Source: Beijerinckiaceae bacterium (GTDB taxonomy: Bacteria; Pseudomonadota; Alphaproteobacteria; Rhizobiales; Beijerinckiaceae). Taken from it: DNA of 38,010 nt. Below the pieces are notes generated by a model. The model saw only the letters and a list, made by a program, of their open reading frames with translations, was not told the DNA's origin and ran no database searches. Both the position numbers and the translations under genes were made by a program. The stretch spans positions 1-38,010 of the forward strand of contig JALORF010000008.1 in the NCBI GenBank assembly GCA_025459195.1, given 5' to 3'. Shown piece by piece: positions 1 to 7,484 of this stretch; the stretch's first letter is position 1, and each line of letters begins with the position of its first letter.

Positions 1-1079
1 TGAACATCCGCTCTCTCCAGGTGCGCGCGGTGGATGTGCCGCTCGATCCACCGGTCAAGGCTTCCGCCGGAGCCGTGACCAGCGCGCCGCTCGTGCTCAT
101 CGACCTTCTCACGGAAGAAGGCATAACCGGCCGCGCCTATATCTTCACTTACACGAGACTGGCGCTCGGACCGACTGCCGCGCTGCTGGTCAGCCTCGAG
201 CCGCTCCTGAAGGGCCAGCGGCTCCATCCAACGGCGCTGTCCGACATGCTGCATGCCCGCTTCCGACTTTTGGGCACGGAGGGGCTTCTGGGGATGGCAC
301 TCGCCGGGATCGACATGGCGGCCTGGGACGCTCTGGCGCGGGCGCAGGATATGCCGCTATGCGCGCTCCTCGGTGCCGATCCGCAGCAAGGCACGCCTGC
401 CTATGCTTCCTTGCGCGGGTGGGAGGCGGCGGAGGTGGCCGCCGAGGCAGAGGCTGCCATGCGCCTCGGCTTTCGCGCTGTGAAGCTCAAGTTCGGGCAC
501 AAGACGCTGGCAGCCGAGCGCGCGGTGTTCGATGCGGTGCGCAAGGCGGTGGAGAACGACGTCGCCATCTTCGTTGATCCGAACCAGGCGTTCACCGTGC
601 CTGAAGCCATCGCCCGCGCCCAAGCCTATGCCGACTGGGGCGTGGCCTGGCTGGAGGAACCGATCCGTGCCGATGATCTGGAAGGCCATGCAGCCATCCG
701 CCGTGCCGTGCCGGGACTCGCGGTCCAGCGCGGCGAGAATGACTGGGGCCCGAACGGGCTGGCGCGGTCGATTTCAGCGGGGGCTTCAGGCCTCCTGATG
801 CCCGACGCCATGAAGATCGGCGGTGTGACAGGCTGGATGCGGGCTTCAGCCCTGGCGCAGGCGGCCGGCATTCCGGTCAGCAGTCATCTGTTCATTGAAG
901 CCAGCGCGCACCTGCTCGCCGCAACACCGCAACGCCACTATCTCGAATGGCTGGACATTGCTGCGATCGTGTTGGCTGACGGGGCCCCAAGTCTCGTTGA
1001 TGGTCTGGCGAAGCCATCGGCAGCACCGGGGATCGGTCTTGCCTGGAACGAGCAGGCCGTGACGCGATATGCGGCCTGA
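1..1079 (+). CDS. Mandelate racemase/muconate lactonizing enzyme family protein (start codon cut by window edge)
   Basis: Enolase-superfamily enzyme of the mandelate racemase subgroup, which abstracts the proton alpha to a carboxylate using Mg2+. The visible frame begins with TG then AAC ATC CGC, so the start codon (probably ATG) lies one base outside the window; an internal GTG at 21 is unlikely to be the start. The catalytic set is complete and in order: the KLK lysine motif (KxK), metal ligands in DPNQ, EEP and RGEND, then PDAMKIGG (Asp of the His-Asp dyad), SSHLF (catalytic His) and a late Glu in YLEW. Length of about 358 residues is normal. This points to a racemase or acid-sugar dehydratase; the substrate cannot be told. 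Its TGA directly abuts the reverse-strand stop of arsC (TGATCA at 1077-1082), so the two genes converge with no gap. Confidence 0.85.
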   Translation, partial: NIRSLQVRAVDVPLDPPVKASAGAVTSAPLVLIDLLTEEGITGRAYIFTYTRLALGPTAALLVSLEPLLKGQRLHPTALSDMLHARFRLLGTEGLLGMALAGIDMAAWDALARAQDMPLCALLGADPQQGTPAYASLRGWEAAEVAAEAEAAMRLGFRAVKLKFGHKTLAAERAVFDAVRKAVENDVAIFVDPNQAFTVPEAIARAQAYADWGVAWLEEPIRADDLEGHAAIRRAVPGLAVQRGENDWGPNGLARSISAGASGLLMPDAMKIGGVTGWMRASALAQAAGIPVSSHLFIEASAHLLAATPQRHYLEWLDIAAIVLADGAPSLVDGLAKPSAAPGIGLAWNEQAVTRYAA

Positions 1080-1592
1080 TCAGTCCTTGCGCCCCTCATC
1101 CTGGCCGATCGTATCGATCTTCGCCTGCAAGGTCACCTTGTCGAGTTCGTGAACCGGCAGTGACGCGAAGATCGAGATGCGGTTGTTGAGCATCCGGTAG
1201 GCATCAGCGAAGGCGAGGGCGCGTTGCGCTTCGTCGCCAACTGCCTTCACCGGGTCCGGCACTGGCCAGTGCGCGCTCAGCGGCTGTCCTGGCCAGGAGG
1301 GGCACTGTTCCTTTGCCGTCACGTCGCAAACCGTGAAGACGAAATCGAGATCGGGAGCCCCCTTTGCAGCGAACTCTTCCCAGCTCTTGGAGCGAAGGCC
1401 GGAAACATCGAAATTGAGCCGCGTCAGCAGGTTGAGCGCCATGGGCTCCACCGTTCCGCTCGGATGCCGGCCAGCGCTGAAGCCTCGGAAGGTGCCGGCG
1501 CCGATACGGTTGATGATGGCTTCCGCCATGATCGAACGGGCAGAATTGGCAACGCACAGGAACAGAACATTGTAAGGGCGATGGTCGAGCAT
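1080..1592 (-). CDS. arsC: Arsenate reductase, thioredoxin-type (low-molecular-weight phosphatase fold)
   Basis: 170-residue protein of the LMW tyrosine phosphatase/ArsC family, which reduces arsenate to arsenite through a cysteine relay. The phosphate-binding loop CVANSAR (Cys13 to Arg19) follows the first beta strand. The two further relay cysteines are visible at Cys89 and Cys97 (VCD...QCPSW), followed by the family motif HWPVPDP near residues 108-114. I chose the ATG at 1592 because GAGG lies 9 nt upstream; an in-frame ATG at 1607 is possible. The open frame runs much further upstream, but only as a shadow of arsJ. It is the third gene of the gapdh-arsJ-arsC set, 71 nt after arsJ, and that gap contains its own PhoB-box-like repeat. 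No arsenite efflux gene (arsB/acr3) is in the window. Confidence 0.88.
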   Translation of the reverse strand: MLDHRPYNVLFLCVANSARSIMAEAIINRIGAGTFRGFSAGRHPSGTVEPMALNLLTRLNFDVSGLRSKSWEEFAAKGAPDLDFVFTVCDVTAKEQCPSWPGQPLSAHWPVPDPVKAVGDEAQRALAFADAYRMLNNRISIFASLPVHELDKVTLQAKIDTIGQDEGRKD

Positions 1593-1639
1593 CTGACATG
1601 ACCTCATTTCGTCGATGCCGGTCGACGTAGAGCGCTTCC

Positions 1640-1657
1640 GTGACAGACCGGTGACAG
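1640..1657 (-). promoter_or_regulatory. Candidate Pho box (PhoB binding site) between arsJ and arsC
   Basis: On the minus strand this reads CTGTCAC-CGGT-CTGTCAC: two identical 7-mers separated by 4 nt, giving the 11-bp period of the PhoB consensus CTGTCAT-N4-CTGTCAY. It is oriented towards arsC, whose ATG is 47 nt downstream. A weak -10-like TACGTC follows at the usual distance of about 10 nt. The repeat and its spacing are seen directly; binding by PhoB is inference. Confidence 0.68.
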
Positions 1658-1663
1658 CCACGA

Positions 1664-2932
1664 TCAGTTGGCAGGCGAGGTCTTTGCCGTGGGCAGGGCC
1701 TGGGTGGCCAGCCAGCAGGTTGCCAGCATGAGCCCCGAGCCGATCAGGCAGGCGCTGATGCCGCCCCACTGAAACAGCAGGCCCGACAGCAGCGTGCCGG
1801 CAAACCGACCGGCGGCGTTTGCGGCGTAGTAGAAGCCGACATCCTCTGCCGCCTTCTCGGAGCCCGCATAGGCCAGGATCAGATAGGAATGAACCGACGA
1901 GTTGACCGCAAACATCACGCCAAACAGGCAAAGGCCGGCCACCAGAACAAGGTCCGGCCGGGGCGGGCCAAGCCCAAGCACGCCCGCCAGCGCGAACGGC
2001 ACCAGCATCAACATGAGTGACCACAGCCGTGCCGCCGGCACCTCGGCCGAAAGCCCGTCGACGCTGCGCCGGATGACGGCAGGTGCTGCCGCCTGCACCA
2101 GTCCATAACCGATGGTCCAGATGGCCAGGAAGGCACCCACCATGGGGAATGTCCAGCCGCCCGCATAGAGAAAGACCGGCACGCCAACCACGAACCAGAC
2201 ATCACGTGCGCCGAACAGGCCGATGCGCGCCAGCGCCAGAAGATTGACGCCGCGGCTTTTGCCGAACAGTTCCCTTGCGCTTCTGCTTGGCCTGGATTTG
2301 CCCTTGAGGGCCGGCAGCGACAGCACCACGCCGCACAGCACCAGCGCAAGAACGCCCGCCATCAGCCAGAGCGCGGGGGAAAACCCGAACGCTTCCAGCA
2401 GCACCCCGCCCAGAAAGAAGCCAAGGCCCTTCATGGCGTTCTTGGAGCCGGTGAACCAGGCAACCCAGCGGAAAAGCCGGCCTTCACCGCTTCCTTTGGC
2501 TTCCGCTTCGGTCAGCTTGATCGCGGATTTGGACGCGGTTTTGGTCAGGTCCTTGGCAACGCCGCAGATGCCTTGCGCCAGAACAACCCAGGTGACGAGA
2601 AAAGCTGCTTCCCAGCCAGGATTCATCGCCGACAGGATGAGAAAGCCGATGATCTGGGTGCTCAGGCCCACGATCAGCATGCGCTTGATGCCATGCCTGG
2701 CGGCCAGCCAGCCACCCACCATGTTGGCGAGAATGCCCGCCGCTTCATACAGCAGGAACAGGAAGGCGAGCGTGAAAGGCGAGTAGCCGAGCTTGAAGAA
2801 GGTGAACAGCACGAGCATGCGCAGGGCACCATCTGTCAGCGTGAAGCCCCAGTAAGCCGCCGTGACGATGCCATAGTTGCGCAAGCCGGCGCTTGATGCG
2901 GGTGGCGGTGATGCGCTCCCGGCCTGGGCCAT
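1664..2932 (-). CDS. arsJ: Organoarsenical efflux MFS permease ArsJ
   Basis: Major facilitator superfamily inner-membrane protein of about 422 residues with 10-12 hydrophobic segments. ArsJ exports 1-arseno-3-phosphoglycerate made by the partner GAPDH; outside the cell the product falls apart and releases arsenate. Diagnostic stretches for the ArsJ family are YWGFTLTDGALRMLVL near the N-terminus, NMVGGWLAARHG after TM2, a conserved cytoplasmic loop GVAKDLTKTASKSAIKL and GARDVWFVVGVPVFL. The ATG at 2932 has AGAGG 9 nt upstream; a TTG at 2938 overlapping the gapdh TGA by 4 nt is an alternative that adds two residues. Translational coupling to gapdh is expected either way. The gene pair gapdh-arsJ is the established functional unit for this resistance mechanism. 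Confidence 0.9.
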   Translation of the reverse strand: MAQAGSASPPPASSAGLRNYGIVTAAYWGFTLTDGALRMLVLFTFFKLGYSPFTLAFLFLLYEAAGILANMVGGWLAARHGIKRMLIVGLSTQIIGFLILSAMNPGWEAAFLVTWVVLAQGICGVAKDLTKTASKSAIKLTEAEAKGSGEGRLFRWVAWFTGSKNAMKGLGFFLGGVLLEAFGFSPALWLMAGVLALVLCGVVLSLPALKGKSRPSRSARELFGKSRGVNLLALARIGLFGARDVWFVVGVPVFLYAGGWTFPMVGAFLAIWTIGYGLVQAAAPAVIRRSVDGLSAEVPAARLWSLMLMLVPFALAGVLGLGPPRPDLVLVAGLCLFGVMFAVNSSVHSYLILAYAGSEKAAEDVGFYYAANAAGRFAGTLLSGLLFQWGGISACLIGSGLMLATCWLATQALPTAKTSPAN

Positions 2933-2934
2933 GC

Positions 2935-3978
2935 TCAAAGGCCTCTGGTCTCAAGGTGACAGGCTAGATCGACCATGCGGCAGGCATAACCCATCTCGTT
3001 GTCATACCAGGCATAGACCTTGAGCAGCGTGCCATCGGTGACCAGCGTGGACAACCCGTCGATGATGGCCGAGCGGGTATCGCCCTGAAAGTCGACGGAT
3101 ACCAGTGGACGGGGTTCGTAACCCAGGATGCCGGCGAGCGGGCCGGCAGCCGCCTCGGCGAACAGGCCGTTCACGTCCTCCGCCGTCACCGGGCGGCGCA
3201 TCTCGAACACGCAATCTGTCAGCGAGGCGTTGAGAACCGGCGCCCGCACGGCATGGCCATCGAGCTTGCCCTTGAGTTCGGGGTAGATCAGGCCGATGGC
3301 GGTGGCGCTGCCAGTCGTGGTCGGCTGCAAGGACAGCATCGCCGAGCGCGCACGGCGCAGATCCTTGTGGGGCGCATCGACCACGACGTTGGTGTTGGTC
3401 GGGTCATGGATCGTGGTGATCTGCCCGTGCCGGATGCCGACCGCCTCGTGCAGGACCTTGACCACCGGGGCCAGGCAATTGGTGGTGCAGGATGCGGCGG
3501 TGACGATGTCGTGCTTTGCCGGCTCGTAAAGCTGTTCATTCACGCCGACCACGATGTTCAACACGTCATCGACCTTGACCGGAGCCGCCACGATGACGCG
3601 TTTCGCGCCACGCGCCAGATGGCCCTCGATGGTGGCGCGGTTCAGGAACTTGCCGGTGCATTCCAGCACCAGATCGACGCCGAGATCGCCCCAGGGGATG
3701 TCGGCAGAGGCCTTGTGCTCGGAAAATCCGAGCCGCCTGCCATTGATGACGATGGCGTCGGCACCATCAGCCATGATCTGGCCGCGCCAGCGGCCCTGCA
3801 TCGAATCGAACTCAAGCAGATGGGCCGTCGCCGCCGCGCCGCCCTTGATCTCGTTCACATGCACCACCTCGAGCCGGTTGCCGGCGCGCGGATCGTCATC
3901 GGGCCGCTTCGCCGCGCCAAACGCAGCCCTCAGCGCCAGCCGCCCGATCCGGCCCATGCCGTTGATGCCAACTCTCAT
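2935..3978 (-). CDS. gap: ArsJ-associated glyceraldehyde-3-phosphate dehydrogenase
   Basis: 347-residue type I GAPDH. In this context it joins glyceraldehyde-3-phosphate and arsenate to give 1-arseno-3-phosphoglycerate, the substrate of ArsJ. The NAD-binding start [10 protein letters not shown], the catalytic AASCTTNC (Cys164) and TTIHD (His191) are present, as are the phosphate-site HKDLRRAR segment and the C-terminal WYDNEMGYA. The start is the ATG at 3978, which gives the canonical [14 protein letters not shown]-terminus and has GGAG 8 nt upstream; a longer open frame to 4038 adds a non-conserved leader. First gene of the operon: its stop overlaps or abuts arsJ. A Pho-box-like repeat lies 43 nt upstream. 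Without arsJ next door it would be called a housekeeping gap gene; the adjacency makes the arsenate role likely. Confidence 0.9.
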   Translation of the reverse strand: MRVGINGMGRIGRLALRAAFGAAKRPDDDPRAGNRLEVVHVNEIKGGAAATAHLLEFDSMQGRWRGQIMADGADAIVINGRRLGFSEHKASADIPWGDLGVDLVLECTGKFLNRATIEGHLARGAKRVIVAAPVKVDDVLNIVVGVNEQLYEPAKHDIVTAASCTTNCLAPVVKVLHEAVGIRHGQITTIHDPTNTNVVVDAPHKDLRRARSAMLSLQPTTTGSATAIGLIYPELKGKLDGHAVRAPVLNASLTDCVFEMRRPVTAEDVNGLFAEAAAGPLAGILGYEPRPLVSVDFQGDTRSAIIDGLSTLVTDGTLLKVYAWYDNEMGYACRMVDLACHLETRGL

Positions 3979-4003
3979 GACAATAGCTCCGCAGTGATCG
4001 CTG

Positions 4004-4009
4004 CCTATA
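4004..4009 (-). promoter_or_regulatory. Candidate -10 element of the gapdh-arsJ-arsC promoter
   Basis: Minus-strand TATAGG lies 11 nt downstream of the Pho-box-like repeat at 4021-4038 and 25 nt before the gapdh ATG. At PhoB-activated promoters the Pho box replaces the -35 element and sits about 10 bp before the -10, which fits. Four of six bases match TATAAT. Confidence 0.45.
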
Positions 4010-4020
4010 GGCTCCCTAAC

Positions 4021-4038
4021 ATGACAGATCGATGACAC
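4021..4038 (-). promoter_or_regulatory. Candidate Pho box (PhoB binding site) upstream of gapdh-arsJ-arsC
   Basis: Minus strand GTGTCAT-CGAT-CTGTCAT: two 7-mers with an 11-bp period that match the PhoB consensus CTGTCAT-N4-CTGTCAY at 13 of 14 defined positions. It is oriented towards gapdh, 43 nt before its ATG and 11 nt before a TATAGG hexamer. Orientation argues against control of the plus-strand glycosyltransferase at 4189. Sequence and spacing are seen; PhoB control is inference. Confidence 0.75.
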
Positions 4039-4188
4039 GGCGTGCGTCTTCAGCCGCCACGCGGCACCGGCCCGTTAGCGTTACCGAACGGCTTTGTTGG
4101 CATCGGCCAAGTCCCCGTGCGATCACGCGAGCGAAAGGCCGCAGGATCGGCCAGGGGCGTTGGCCAGTCGACAGGGCCAGGGGACGGC

Positions 4189-4977
4189 ATGGGAGCCATC
4201 GAGACAGATCGCATCTCCGGACAGGGCGACGCGCTGACCACGATCGGCGGCTTGCCCATCACCGCGCTGGACATGCAGGCATCGGCCCGTTGCCTGATCG
4301 AGGCGGCCTTGCGCCTGCGCGGTCACGGGCAGCGACCCTTCTACGCCACATCAGCCAATGGCCAGGTGATCGCGCTGGCACGAAACGATGCCGCATTCCG
4401 TCGGCTGATGCTCGATGCCGACCAGATCCATGCCGACGGCATGCCGATGGTGCTGCTGTCCTCCCTTGTCTCGCAGGTGCCTTTGCCTGAGCGCGTTGCC
4501 ACCACCGACCTTGTCCATGTGGTTGCCGCGATGGCCCAGACGAGCGGCGTCAGCTTCTACTTTCTGGGCGGCACGCCCGAGGTCAACCGGGCTGCCGTCG
4601 AGCGCATGCAGGCCAGCTATCCTCACCTCGTGTTCGCGGGCGCGCACTCCGGCTATTACGACGCCGCGCAGGAGCCCGACATTGTGGCCGAGATCGCCCG
4701 GCTCAAGCCGGACATTCTCTGGGTCGGCCTTGGCGTTCCGCTCGAACAGCAATTCGTTGCCCGCAACATCGACCGGCTCAGGGGCGTCGGCGTGATCAAG
4801 ACCTCCGGTGGCCTGTTCGATTTCCTGGCTGGCCGCAACTCCCGCGCACCCCGCCTGCTTCAGGCGGTCGGGCTGGAGTGGGCTTACCGCACCATGCTTG
4901 AGCCGCGCCGGCTTCTGGGGCGCTATCTCCGGACGAACCTCATCGCGGTGTGGCAGATCGTGATGCACTCCAAGTGA
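4189..4977 (+). CDS. WecG/TagA/CpsF family glycosyltransferase
   Basis: 262-residue member of glycosyltransferase family 26, which adds an N-acetylmannosamine-type or other sugar to a lipid-linked intermediate at the cytoplasmic face of the membrane during surface polysaccharide synthesis. Family features: YATSANGQVIALARND near residues 52-67, DADQIHADGMPMV (77-88), RVATTDL (102-108), FYFLGGTPEV (123-132), then PDILWVGLGVPLEQQF and a GGLFDFLAG loop. I placed the start at the ATG at 4189, with AGGGG 6 nt upstream; the frame stays open back to 4042 but the extra 49 residues look unlike the family. It is the left-most gene of the polysaccharide cluster. A strong hairpin overlaps and follows its stop codon. 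Confidence 0.85.
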   Translation: MGAIETDRISGQGDALTTIGGLPITALDMQASARCLIEAALRLRGHGQRPFYATSANGQVIALARNDAAFRRLMLDADQIHADGMPMVLLSSLVSQVPLPERVATTDLVHVVAAMAQTSGVSFYFLGGTPEVNRAAVERMQASYPHLVFAGAHSGYYDAAQEPDIVAEIARLKPDILWVGLGVPLEQQFVARNIDRLRGVGVIKTSGGLFDFLAGRNSRAPRLLQAVGLEWAYRTMLEPRRLLGRYLRTNLIAVWQIVMHSK

Positions 4978-5020
4978 TGCCAGTGGTGATGATCTGTGCC
5001 CCATCACAGATCATGGCATC
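4976..5020 (+). terminator. Interrupted long hairpin after the WecG-type gene
   Basis: A perfect 10-bp inverted repeat ATGATCTGTG (4989-4998) and CACAGATCAT (5005-5014) with a 6-nt loop is extended by GATGCC (4976-4981) pairing with GGCATC (5015-5020) across a 7-nt one-sided bulge. It begins within the stop codon and lies between convergent genes. There is no T-run on either strand, so it is not a classical intrinsic terminator; it may be a bidirectional stop or a 3'-end-protecting structure. Confidence 0.5.
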
Positions 5021-5124
5021 CCTCAGATAAGCGCGTGCGCGCCTGCGCGCTGGCCAATCCTCATCCGTTGCGGCCGGAGCGCCGCAATGAGAGCGATTGC
5101 GGCGAGGTCGTCTGCGAGAGGCGA

Positions 5125-6183
5125 TCAGGGACAGATCGTTTCCTGGACCGTTCGCCAGATTGCTCCGACCTCGGCTTCGACATCCATGCGTCCGGGCGGT
5201 GACGCCACCGCCTCCAGAACCGCATCGGCAACGGTGTCGACATCCGCTCCCGTGGGCACGAGGCGGATGGCCTGCCCCCCGATCAGCGCCCGATACAGGC
5301 CGTGGTGAGCCAGGGCATCTTCGGCGACAGGTGCATTGACGACCACGGGTCGGCCGAATAGCGCTGCGGCCAGCACGCTGGCCCGCCGGGATGTCAGACC
5401 TTCGGGAAAAAGATAGCAGAACACGTCGACCGGTTCGAACAGGCCGAACAGTTCCCGATCATCGCCCACATAGCCTGTCACCAGAACACGGTCCGTCAGT
5501 CCCGACCGCTCCACATGCCGCTGGAAGTCCTGTTCGACATCATCCAGGCCCTTGATGAAGGAGCCGATGAAGACGACAAACACGTCATGGCCGCGGGCAA
5601 TGAGCGTGCGGGCGACATCCAGCACCGCGGTGGATTGCTTCTTCGGATAGATCGAGCCGAATTGGCCGAGGATGATGCGCCCGCCGGCCCGCTCAGCGAC
5701 CAGCCTGGCGCTCATGGCCGTGGCTTGCAGTTCCGGTGGCGGCAGCAGATTGGGCGGGACAGGCACCACCTGCCTGTCTGGAGTAGCCGACAGTGACAGC
5801 GGGCTCCTCCCGAACTCGGCGGCGATTTCTGGTGCCGAGAAGACCAGCCTGGTGGCCAATGCCACGACCGGGGCCAGCACGATCCGCCGCTTCCAGTCGA
5901 GGGCCTGCCATTCGTGCAGCACGACGATCACGTCCTTGCGCCGCCGCCGCGCCGCCAAGGCTAGCCGTGAGGGCCAGACCAGCTTCGTCTTCCAGGCCAC
6001 GATCGGAAAATTGAGCACCACACCGTCGACGTCGCCGAGATGACGCGACAGGCCCGCTCCATCCTTGCCGAGGACCGAGGTCGTGCAGCGCGCGCCGAGG
6101 CGCAGCGCAAGCTGTCTGGCAAACTCCTCGACCCCGCAGGTTGCGGACGCGTCCGACAGGCAGATGAGATAGCGCTTGCTCAT
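5125..6183 (-). CDS. Glycosyltransferase, GT-B fold (group 1/GT4-like)
   Basis: 352-residue cytoplasmic glycosyltransferase of the GT-B type, expected to add one sugar to the repeat unit. The N-terminal domain begins MSKRYLICLSDAS with a VEEFARQLA helix. The nucleotide-sugar domain starts at LGQFGSIYPKKQ with the typical following helix and VFVVFIGSF strand, then RVLVTGYV and DVFCYLFPEGLTSR. The second glutamate of the usual E-x7-E motif is not present in the PEGLTSRRAS segment, so it is a divergent member. Start: the ATG at 6183 removes a 14-residue leader that begins at a TTG at 6225; the ribosome site is weak for both. Transcribed towards the WecG-type gene, divergent from the FkbM-like gene. 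Confidence 0.72.
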   Translation of the reverse strand: MSKRYLICLSDASATCGVEEFARQLALRLGARCTTSVLGKDGAGLSRHLGDVDGVVLNFPIVAWKTKLVWPSRLALAARRRRKDVIVVLHEWQALDWKRRIVLAPVVALATRLVFSAPEIAAEFGRSPLSLSATPDRQVVPVPPNLLPPPELQATAMSARLVAERAGGRIILGQFGSIYPKKQSTAVLDVARTLIARGHDVFVVFIGSFIKGLDDVEQDFQRHVERSGLTDRVLVTGYVGDDRELFGLFEPVDVFCYLFPEGLTSRRASVLAAALFGRPVVVNAPVAEDALAHHGLYRALIGGQAIRLVPTGADVDTVADAVLEAVASPPGRMDVEAEVGAIWRTVQETICP

Positions 6184-6219
6184 GGTCGCGGCGCGGTTCC
6201 AGTTCACGGAAGGATGCAA

Positions 6220-6238
6220 CGCCAAGTTAGGATTGGCG
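6220..6238. repeat. Inverted repeat CGCCAA-N7-TTGGCG in a divergent promoter region
   Basis: Perfect 6-bp arms at 6220-6225 and 6233-6238 with a 7-nt centre, 37-55 nt upstream of the GT4-type gene in the gap between divergent polysaccharide genes. Suitable as a dimeric regulator's operator, but no matching regulator is in the window. Confidence 0.35.
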
Positions 6239-6416
6239 CGTTAACGAATCAGCCTGCGAACGATGATGGTGCGCCCTTGAAGCGGCGGCAGCGTCACCTG
6301 CGGGGAAGCAAAAAATGACCGGTGAGCCTTGCCTCGAGAGGGCCCGGTCTGGCCCGTAATGGCACGGTTCTGCGCGGCATGGTTCGTGCTGAGAGGCATG
6401 GAACGGATTCAGGAAA

Positions 6417-7427
6417 ATGGCGGACGCAATGCAGGGCTCGGCTTTGTCACAGGATTACTCTCCAGCGCAGGCACAACCGCTGCAGACCGAACGGGTCTTG
6501 CCTCAGAAATCTGGTCCATTGGCTGTCATCAAGGACCGCCTTCGTGGCTTGACCCATCTGAGGCTGGCAAAGCGGATCGTCCGCAGCGCGCTCGCGGAAC
6601 CGCGCGTCGAGGGATTTGCCGCGCGTGACATCGGCCAGAAGCAACTGATTGCTACCTGGAAGGACTTGCACACCCGGGGCCTGGTGCTGGATTGGCCTGA
6701 TGTGGGCTTCCAGAACCACTCGGAATTCGAGGAAGACGGCCACCTTCTCTACATCTTTTCGCTCGCAGGCACCACGAACCGCACCCTGGTCGAGATCAGC
6801 GCGCAGGATGCGCGGGTCTGCATGGGAACCAATCTCGTGCTCCACCACCGCTGGCGCGGCTTCTTCTTCGATGGCGACCCGGTGTTTGTCGATGAGGGAC
6901 GCCGCTTCTTTGCGGCGCATCCAGCCACGCAGGCCGATCCTCCCGTGTTCGAGAGCCGTTGGTTCGACAAAGACAACATCAACGAGCATCTGCGCAAACT
7001 GGACGTGCCGCCGGAGATCGATCTGCTGTCACTCGACATTGATGGTGTCGACCTGCATCTGTGGCAGGCGCTCACGGTGACGCGGCCACGGGTGCTGGTT
7101 GCGGAGTTCAACAACGCCGTGCCGAGTGATCGTGCCATAACGGTACCGTATCGTGCCGATTTCGACTATCGCAAGCTGCCACCCGAGCATCATCTGTTCC
7201 GCTCCGCCAGCCTTGCAGCCTATGTGGCGGCATCGCGCGCGAAAGGATATCGCCTGGTTGCCGTCAACTCGTTGGGCTTCAACGCGATCTTCCTGCGCGA
7301 CGACGTCGGTGTCGGCATCTTCCCGGAGATTCCGGCGAGCGTGATCGATGCCAATCCGAGCGCCCAGCGCATGCGGGCCGTCCACTGGCCAGTTCTGGAG
7401 ACCCTTCCCTGGGTCGAGGTAGGTTGA
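6417..7427 (+). CDS. FkbM-like (SAM-methyltransferase-fold) protein of a polysaccharide cluster
   Basis: 336 residues with a Rossmann methyltransferase-like domain from about residue 105. TLVEISAQDARVCMG (123-137) is in the position of SAM-binding motif I, GFFFDGDP (148-155) is strand 2, and IDLLSLDIDGVDLHLW (201-216) is the FkbM-type acidic loop; RPRVLVAEFN and GFNAIFLRDD follow. The usual Gly-rich loop of motif I is altered, so catalysis is uncertain. Relatives occur in bacterial polysaccharide gene clusters, where they may methylate a sugar hydroxyl. The N-terminal 60 residues are low complexity. The ATG at 6417 has AGGA only 3 nt away; an ATG at 6429 is a possible alternative. It stands alone on the plus strand between minus-strand glycosyltransferase genes. 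Confidence 0.62.
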   Translation: MADAMQGSALSQDYSPAQAQPLQTERVLPQKSGPLAVIKDRLRGLTHLRLAKRIVRSALAEPRVEGFAARDIGQKQLIATWKDLHTRGLVLDWPDVGFQNHSEFEEDGHLLYIFSLAGTTNRTLVEISAQDARVCMGTNLVLHHRWRGFFFDGDPVFVDEGRRFFAAHPATQADPPVFESRWFDKDNINEHLRKLDVPPEIDLLSLDIDGVDLHLWQALTVTRPRVLVAEFNNAVPSDRAITVPYRADFDYRKLPPEHHLFRSASLAAYVAASRAKGYRLVAVNSLGFNAIFLRDDVGVGIFPEIPASVIDANPSAQRMRAVHWPVLETLPWVEVG

Positions 7428-7450
7428 TGTCGTGCTTGTGGAAGCGACAT
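7427..7450. terminator. Weak hairpin between convergent genes
   Basis: ATGTC...GACAT arms with an inner GCTT/AAGC stem and GTGG loop, beginning at the stop of the FkbM-like gene and lying before the reverse-strand stop of the GT2 gene. No T-run; possible convergent-end structure only. Confidence 0.28.
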
Positions 7451-7484
7451 GATGCGAGTGAGAGCCCGTAACGCCTAATGCCGC

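Noticed and set aside
4042-4188. An N-terminal extension of the WecG-type protein starting at 4042
   Set aside because: The extra 49 residues are low complexity and unlike the family, whereas ATG 4189 has a good ribosome site.
6360-6374. Sigma-54-like TGGCACGGTTCTGCG upstream of the FkbM-like gene
   Set aside because: The GG to GC distance is 9 nt, not the invariant 10, so RNA polymerase with sigma-54 would not be expected to use it.
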